Positions 59,750-64,000 of a DNA stretch of 64,000 nucleotides are shown here, in pieces (position 1 is the first letter of the stretch; each line of letters starts with the position of its first letter). Both the position numbers and the translations under genes were made by a program. The notes below the pieces were generated by a model that saw only the letters and a list, made by a program, of their open reading frames with translations, was not told the origin of the DNA and did no database searches. This DNA is from Pandoraea sp. PE-S2T-3 (GTDB lineage Bacteria; Pseudomonadota; Gammaproteobacteria; Burkholderiales; Burkholderiaceae): assembly GCF_002179965.1 (NCBI RefSeq), contig NZ_NGUQ01000015.1, positions 434,001 through 498,000 of the forward strand, written 5' to 3'.

Positions 59750-61249
59750 TCACTTGGTGGGTTGCAGATCCCCCGGCTTCCAGGTCTTGTCAAAGAACGC
59801 CTGGGTCGGCCCGTACAAACGCAAGATTACGAAGTAGCCCTTTCCCGGCAGGGTCTTCAGCCAGTTCTTGCCGGTGCCCGGTGCACTCGGGCCGAAATAG
59901 ATATCGGTGCTGCCGTCGGCGTTCTGTGCGGGCTTATCCATCGTGTTGATCGAGGGGAAGGCCTGACCGTTATCGACGCCCGATGCTGTGATCGAATCGT
60001 AGATCGTGACGGACCAGAACAACGCGGCCGGAACGTCCTTGGGCAGACTCAGCTTGTAAGCTTTGCCGCCGGACAGAAACGCACCCTTCGCATCGACAAA
60101 GGTCGCGGGATACTTGGCGCCGACGTTGACCATCTCAACAGCCATGCCAGGGCTGGTGGAGTAGGCATTGGTGAAGAAACCCGTGCGTGCATCGATGTAG
60201 TTGAATGTTGGTGCGGTAAACGTGGCGTTGCCCGGGAAAACGTTGAGCCAGCGGCGATCCGGATACCAGGTGCCGTTCTCCACGATCGCCTGCGGCTCGT
60301 AGGAGATGGCGTGCCCCATCTTGGCGGCAGTTTTGGCGGCTTTGTCCAACAGGCTGCGCGTATGGGCGTCCGGTTTGAAGGGTTTGCCCTTTTCAATGCC
60401 GATGGCGGCAAGCATGCCGCGCATTTCCATATCGGCCGGATCGGCGTATTCGTTCTCGAAGAACTGAGCGAGCAGGTCGAACGCGCTTCCGTCCGTGGGA
60501 TACAACATGTTGACCGGCACGCCTGAAGCGTTCGGGAACTGCATTGGCTTCGCTTCGGCCTGTTTGCCCAGTGGATAAATGCGCGTTTGCTCCATCACCT
60601 TGACGGGCTCGTCGAGTTGGGACGGATCTTTGAAGAAACCGCGCCAGAAAACGAATACGCCATAAGTGCGCGACCGCAGTACGAAATATCCCTGTGGGAT
60701 CTCGCCCTTGTAATCTGGCGGCAGCACCAGATATTTTCCACCTTGCCCCTTGTCAGGACCGGGCAGGCCGACGTCGCCGCACCAGACACGCCCGTCGATC
60801 GGTCCCTCAGAACAAATCGGGCGCTGGAAGAAGTCGTCCAGAATCCCTTGTAGGCCTTTGGGCACTTCGATGACCATCGGGCCGTCCGCCTTGAGGTCGA
60901 GATACCCCATCGCGTAAATAACGTCCGAGTTCGGTGTGGTTACCAGCGTTTTAGCATTCAGCCGGTCTTTCCAGATGGGCAACACGTTGTAGCCCTTGCC
61001 GAACGTCTTCTCCGAACCGCGCTGCATACCCAACATGTTGAGTGCCGGCAGTGCCCAGATGTAGGCCTGCACGCCGCGCTGAAACGTGAGTTCATCCTTG
61101 AGTTGCGCGATCCCCTGCGCTGTCGGATACCCGCCATTGAATGGCAGATTGGCGAGTGCGTCGAAGCGCGAATCCGGCGCGGCCGCAAAAGCGGGAGATG
61201 TGGCCACCACGGTCAACGCAGCAAACACGGCCGTTGCTAGAAAACGCAT
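59750..61249 (-). CDS. Exported DUF1254/DUF1214 protein, copy 1
   Basis: This is a 499-residue protein with a signal peptide (MRFLATAVFAALTVVATSPA, ending FAA). It has QAYIWALPALNMLGMQRGSE, TPNSDVIYAMGYLDLKADGP and PDKGQGGKYLVLPPDYKG. Its C-terminal DUF1214 part has LFWSVTIYDSITASGVDNGQ and DIYFGPSAPGTGKNWLKTLP. The strong AAGGGGGT site supports the ATG at 61249. It shares the order of motifs with its neighbour at 58271-59728, so the two arose by tandem duplication. It is the first gene of the pair; the AT-rich region 61250-61450 probably contains the promoter. Confidence 0.88.
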   Translation of the reverse strand: MRFLATAVFAALTVVATSPAFAAAPDSRFDALANLPFNGGYPTAQGIAQLKDELTFQRGVQAYIWALPALNMLGMQRGSEKTFGKGYNVLPIWKDRLNAKTLVTTPNSDVIYAMGYLDLKADGPMVIEVPKGLQGILDDFFQRPICSEGPIDGRVWCGDVGLPGPDKGQGGKYLVLPPDYKGEIPQGYFVLRSRTYGVFVFWRGFFKDPSQLDEPVKVMEQTRIYPLGKQAEAKPMQFPNASGVPVNMLYPTDGSAFDLLAQFFENEYADPADMEMRGMLAAIGIEKGKPFKPDAHTRSLLDKAAKTAAKMGHAISYEPQAIVENGTWYPDRRWLNVFPGNATFTAPTFNYIDARTGFFTNAYSTSPGMAVEMVNVGAKYPATFVDAKGAFLSGGKAYKLSLPKDVPAALFWSVTIYDSITASGVDNGQAFPSINTMDKPAQNADGSTDIYFGPSAPGTGKNWLKTLPGKGYFVILRLYGPTQAFFDKTWKPGDLQPTK

Positions 61250-61650
61250 GAGTACCCCCTTGAAGATACGGGGCGCCGCGCGCACCCGGTAGTATTCAAA
61301 TCATTGAATTGCGCCCAGGTGCCAAGCCTCCGAAGGAGGTGTGTTCAGAAAATCTCGCTTATATATTTTATAAAAACAGTAATTAAAATTATTTTTATAA
61401 TTAAAATTACTCAACGAGAAAACATCAAAACACATTAAAACAATATGCCCGACCAAATAATTAATCAGATCGGGAAAATAATCAATGTTGACGGCTGCTC
61501 CAAGAGCGGCTTGTCCTCCGTTACACCCAGTGAAAGCAAGCCACACGGATCGATTGCCAATACCAAATCACCAGCGCCTATCGCCCAGCCTGACGCCCAG
61601 TGCATCAGACACCGGCGCCATGCAGCCACCCCGCCGCCGGTGACGATGAC
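61250..61650. other. AT-rich spacer between DUF1254 genes and selC
   Basis: This is about 400 bases without a recognisable gene. Positions 61355-61465 are strikingly AT-rich (runs such as TAATTAAAATTATTTTTATA) against a GC-rich genome. Open frames here on either strand have no domain or ribosome site. It likely contains the promoter for the DUF1254 pair and part of an old insertion boundary. Confidence 0.5.
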
Positions 61651-61752
61651 GATAACGAAGGATTTCAGCTACGAGATTTGCGCGCGAAAGCGGGGACCGA
61701 TAAGACTGACACGGCGGGCGATATCCGGCAGGCGCAGAAGCCGCTGAAAGTC
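61651..61752 (+). pseudogene. Tyrosine integrase C-terminal remnant next to selC
   Basis: The plus-strand frame encodes FQLRDLRAKAGTDKTDTAGD followed by IRQAQKPLKV. This matches the conserved C-terminal box of phage/island tyrosine recombinases (F-Q-x-R-D-L-R-A-K-A-G-T-D-K...G-D-x-R-x-A-Q-x-x-L-G-H). The expected continuation with GHTS and the catalytic Tyr is missing, and nothing integrase-like precedes it. It ends a few bases from the 3' end of tRNA-Sec, the normal place of an integrase after insertion at a tRNA gene. I read it as a decayed island integrase of about 33 codons. Confidence 0.72.
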
Positions 61753-61755
61753 TTA

Positions 61756-61851
61756 TGGCGGAAAGCAGCAGGAGTCGAACCTACCTGGGAACGGCTGACG
61801 CCCCCAACCGGGTTTGAAGCCCGGCCGCATCACCGGATACGGATGCCTTCC
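61756..61851 (-). tRNA. selC: tRNA-Sec (UCA anticodon)
   Basis: This 96-base selenocysteine tRNA is on the minus strand. The 5' GGAAGGCA pairs with 3' TGCTTTCC (8-bp acceptor stem, one G-U), typical of bacterial tRNA-Sec. The anticodon loop CTTCAAA (anticodon at 61815-61817) sits on a GC-rich stem (GCCGGG/CCCGGT). A long variable arm and the T-loop GGTTCGACTCC follow. The CCA end is encoded at 61756-61758. The gene lies 92 bases downstream of selB on the same strand, separated from it by a terminator. It reads UGA as Sec together with SelA and SelB. Confidence 0.97.
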
Positions 61852-61908
61852 TTCGTGTAACGAAATGATGGTCTGACGAGAACGTATCGATATCGCGTTG
61901 ATCTCGAT

Positions 61909-61942
61909 AAAAACGCCACGCGAAACCTCGCGTGGCGTTTTT
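61909..61942. terminator. Bidirectional terminator between selB and selC
   Basis: A perfect 15-bp inverted repeat with a 4-base loop begins AAAAACGCCACG and ends CGTGGCGTTTTT. It lies 1 base after the selB stop. A's and T's flank the GC stem, so it works in both directions. It implies that selC has its own promoter in 61852-61908. Confidence 0.92.
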
Positions 61943-61943
61943 G

Positions 61944-63854
61944 CTATGCCGTGCCCCAAACCACGCCGGGACGCCGCACATGCGTATCGCCAACGCGGCG
62001 AGTATAGCCCGCGCGGTCGAAGAATTCCAGAATCTGCACGGCCCGCTTGCGCCCTAAACCCGTCGCATCGCGGAACCCGCCGGCCTCTATCCGGCCATCG
62101 CCTTGCGCCACCAATTCGGCCAGCGCCTGCACGCAAGCATCGTCGTAGAACAAGTCTTTGACGATCTGATGCACCCGCCCCTGTCGCGCCAGTTTGCGCA
62201 GCACCGCGCGCACCCGCTCTTCCGGCGCGCTCACGTCGCGCCCGAGATCACGCACCCACGGCGGATCGAATCGGCCCTGCGCAATGCGCGGCAATAACGC
62301 CTCTGCCAACGCCGTCTCTTCCGCACTCATTTCCACACGGTGCGTCGGTAAATGCAGCCACGCGCCAGTACGTGTCAACGAACCGTCGGCCACCAGCGCC
62401 TGTACGATCGCGCGCCAACGCGTCGCTTCCAGCGCCGGCCACGTCATCCGTCCAAGACGCGCAGCATCAAGCCCCGGCTCATCGGCCAATCGCGCATGGT
62501 AGTCGCGCAACACGTCGAGTACGCGCGTGCGCATTGCCTCCCACGGCTGCGGCGCAAATGCCAACGACTCGCCGTCTGCCGCCGCCAGTACCACGGCATC
62601 CGACGGCCATTGCCACGTCGCCGACGACAACCCTGTCAGCGCCGTCACCTGTGCACTCGTCAGCCCCTGCGGGGACTGCGCCAGCAGCCCAGAGAGACCG
62701 TCGCCATCCAACGATCGCGCCATGGCATCGAGCCACGCCAACCGCGCCGCCGAACGCCGCTTCCGCTCCGGCCCCGCCGGATCGAGCACCCGACCGCCCC
62801 CGACGGTTGCCGTCGCCTGCGGATTGCGCACGATGAACCGGTCGCCCGGCATGGTGCACACCGGCGTGTCGAAGACCAGTTGCACACGCATCGTGCCGCC
62901 CGGCGCAAGCGTGTCGCCATCGAGAAGCACCGTACGCGCCTGCACGTGCGTCGTGCCCAGATGCACGTGCAGCGGAAACCATTGCGTCAGCGGCGCATTA
63001 CCATCGAGCCAATGCAACTCGACGTCCACATGCGTGGAAGGTGCCGAGAGTCCCGGCGCGACGATCCAGTCCCCTCTGTTGATCTGATCGCGTTCCACGC
63101 CCGTCAGATTCAACGCGCAACGCTCCCCTGCCCGGCCAGCTTCGACGGCACGGTTCTGCGCATGAATGCTACGCACGCGTACCGGCAAGCCCTGCGGCAT
63201 CAGCGTCAACGTGTCGCCCACGCGTACGGTGCCAGCAAACGCGGTGCCGGTGACCACCGTGCCGTGACCCGCCAGCGTGAATACCCGGTCGACGGCCAGA
63301 CGAAACAACGCATCGTCACGGCGCGCCGCATTGCCCGCCGCCTTCAATGCCTGCGCCGCATGCGTCAATTGATCGCGCAGCACCGCGACGCCCGCATCGC
63401 CCGGCGTGGTCGCCGACACCGGCACGATCTCTGCGCCAGCCAACGGCGTGTTCGCAAGCCACTGCGTGATCTCGCGTTTGACCCTGCCCAATCGCGGAAT
63501 ATCGACCCGATCCGCCTTCGACAACACCACCACGCCCTGACGCACGCCCAACATCGTGAGAATCGCCAGATGCTCGCGCGTCTGCGGCATAACGCCGTCG
63601 TCCGCCGCGATGACCAGCAACGCGAAGTCGATGCCGACTGCGCCCGCCGCCATCGTATGAATCAACTTCTCGTGACCCGGGACATCGATGAAGCCGAGGA
63701 CTTCACCATCGGGCAACGGCGTATACGCATAGCCCAGTTCGATGGAAATGCCGCGCGCCTTTTCTTCTTTCAGACGATCGGTGTCAACGCCGGTCAGGGC
63801 GCGCACCAGACTCGTCTTGCCGTGGTCGATATGACCCGCCGTGCCGACGATCAT
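61944..63854 (-). CDS. selB: Selenocysteine-specific elongation factor SelB
   Basis: This 636-residue GTPase brings Sec-tRNA-Sec to UGA codons marked by a SECIS element. The G domain starts [20 protein letters not shown] (G1), with [11 protein letters not shown] (switch), [12 protein letters not shown] (G3) and LSKADRVD (G4). EF-Tu-like barrels follow ([20 protein letters not shown]). Four winged-helix units at the C-terminus bind SECIS RNA, the last being [20 protein letters not shown] with [12 protein letters not shown]. The ATG at 63854 overlaps the selA stop (ATGA), so the two are translationally coupled. No selenoprotein gene is seen in the window. Confidence 0.96.
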   Translation of the reverse strand: MIVGTAGHIDHGKTSLVRALTGVDTDRLKEEKARGISIELGYAYTPLPDGEVLGFIDVPGHEKLIHTMAAGAVGIDFALLVIAADDGVMPQTREHLAILTMLGVRQGVVVLSKADRVDIPRLGRVKREITQWLANTPLAGAEIVPVSATTPGDAGVAVLRDQLTHAAQALKAAGNAARRDDALFRLAVDRVFTLAGHGTVVTGTAFAGTVRVGDTLTLMPQGLPVRVRSIHAQNRAVEAGRAGERCALNLTGVERDQINRGDWIVAPGLSAPSTHVDVELHWLDGNAPLTQWFPLHVHLGTTHVQARTVLLDGDTLAPGGTMRVQLVFDTPVCTMPGDRFIVRNPQATATVGGGRVLDPAGPERKRRSAARLAWLDAMARSLDGDGLSGLLAQSPQGLTSAQVTALTGLSSATWQWPSDAVVLAAADGESLAFAPQPWEAMRTRVLDVLRDYHARLADEPGLDAARLGRMTWPALEATRWRAIVQALVADGSLTRTGAWLHLPTHRVEMSAEETALAEALLPRIAQGRFDPPWVRDLGRDVSAPEERVRAVLRKLARQGRVHQIVKDLFYDDACVQALAELVAQGDGRIEAGGFRDATGLGRKRAVQILEFFDRAGYTRRVGDTHVRRPGVVWGTA

Positions 63855-64000
63855 GCGCGCAACTCCGCGAATTGCAGCGTCAGGCACGCCTCGTCGCTCG
63901 CCTCAAGGCAGCGAAGATCGAGCCACAACGTCTGGTCGGAAATACGTCCGATGACCGGATACGGCAGCCCGCGCAACGCCGCCTCAAGCTTGGCCAGCGC
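63851..64000 (-). CDS. selA: L-seryl-tRNA(Sec) selenium transferase, C-terminal end (runs off right edge)
   Basis: The last 49 codons are visible: the segment [20 protein letters not shown] is the conserved end of SelA, followed by [18 protein letters not shown] and stop. The stop codon overlaps the selB start by 4 bases. SelA is the PLP enzyme that turns Ser-tRNA-Sec into Sec-tRNA-Sec. The catalytic region lies outside the window. Confidence 0.93.
   Translation of the reverse strand, partial: ALAKLEAALRGLPYPVIGRISDQTLWLDLRCLEASDEACLTLQFAELRA

Noticed and set aside
61301-61546. 81-codon ORF in the AT-rich spacer near selC
   Set aside because: AT-rich DNA gives a Phe/Tyr/Asn-rich product with no family and no ribosome site.

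Overview
The window is GC-rich (about 63-65% by eye), densely coded chromosomal DNA from a Burkholderiaceae-type betaproteobacterium. A Burkholderia-type trimeric porin, Fur boxes, FecI/FecR signalling, a selA-selB-selC locus and many LysR/AraC regulators fit this. Pandoraea is my best guess at genus, but the sequence alone does not prove it. There is no rRNA operon, CRISPR array or intact insertion sequence. One tRNA is present, selC.

Left edge (1-2150): the 5' part of the Mg2+ P-type ATPase gene mgtA, preceded by a structured leader and a small gene for a stand-alone MgtC-type ACT-like domain. Iron block (2150-22440): a Fur box, an ECF sigma/anti-sigma pair, a signal-transducing TonB receptor and a DUF4198-DUF3649-PepSY-DUF3325 operon. 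ribA follows. Then come two similarly built modules, each with a TonB receptor (the second a five-gene receptor/FhuD/FhuB/peptide exporter/FhuC operon) divergent from an AraC regulator. The two divergent regions share a Fur-like core and a second conserved motif at matching spacing. A cyclic-peptide exporter is present but no NRPS gene is in view.

Amino-acid and efflux block (22440-33100): a gntR-symporter-ltaE operon. Next is a roughly 950-base leader region holding a previously unlisted 52-codon ORF and a strong hairpin. It precedes an HME-RND adaptor/pump/outer-membrane-factor operon and a LysE-type exporter.

Catabolic block (33300-54100): a divergent aconitase-family gene. On the minus strand there is a gene set for import and processing of an acylated amino compound or peptide: C45 acyltransferase/hydrolase, oligopeptide ABC transporter, M14 deacylase, ornithine-cyclodeaminase-like enzyme and LysR. 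A second LysR-controlled set follows: HpcH/HpaI aldolase, PDC-hydrolase-like amidohydrolase, an unrecognised protein, an AAHS-type MFS transporter, a seven-repeat EAR/EPTP beta-propeller protein and a porin.

Accessory block and selC (54100-64000): hicAB with an intrinsic terminator folded over the hicA stop codon, an unrecognised small protein, an autotransporter and two tandem DUF1254/DUF1214 exported proteins. An AT-rich spacer and a tyrosine-integrase remnant abut the 3' end of selC. This suggests an old island integrated at tRNA-Sec. selB and the end of selA close the window.
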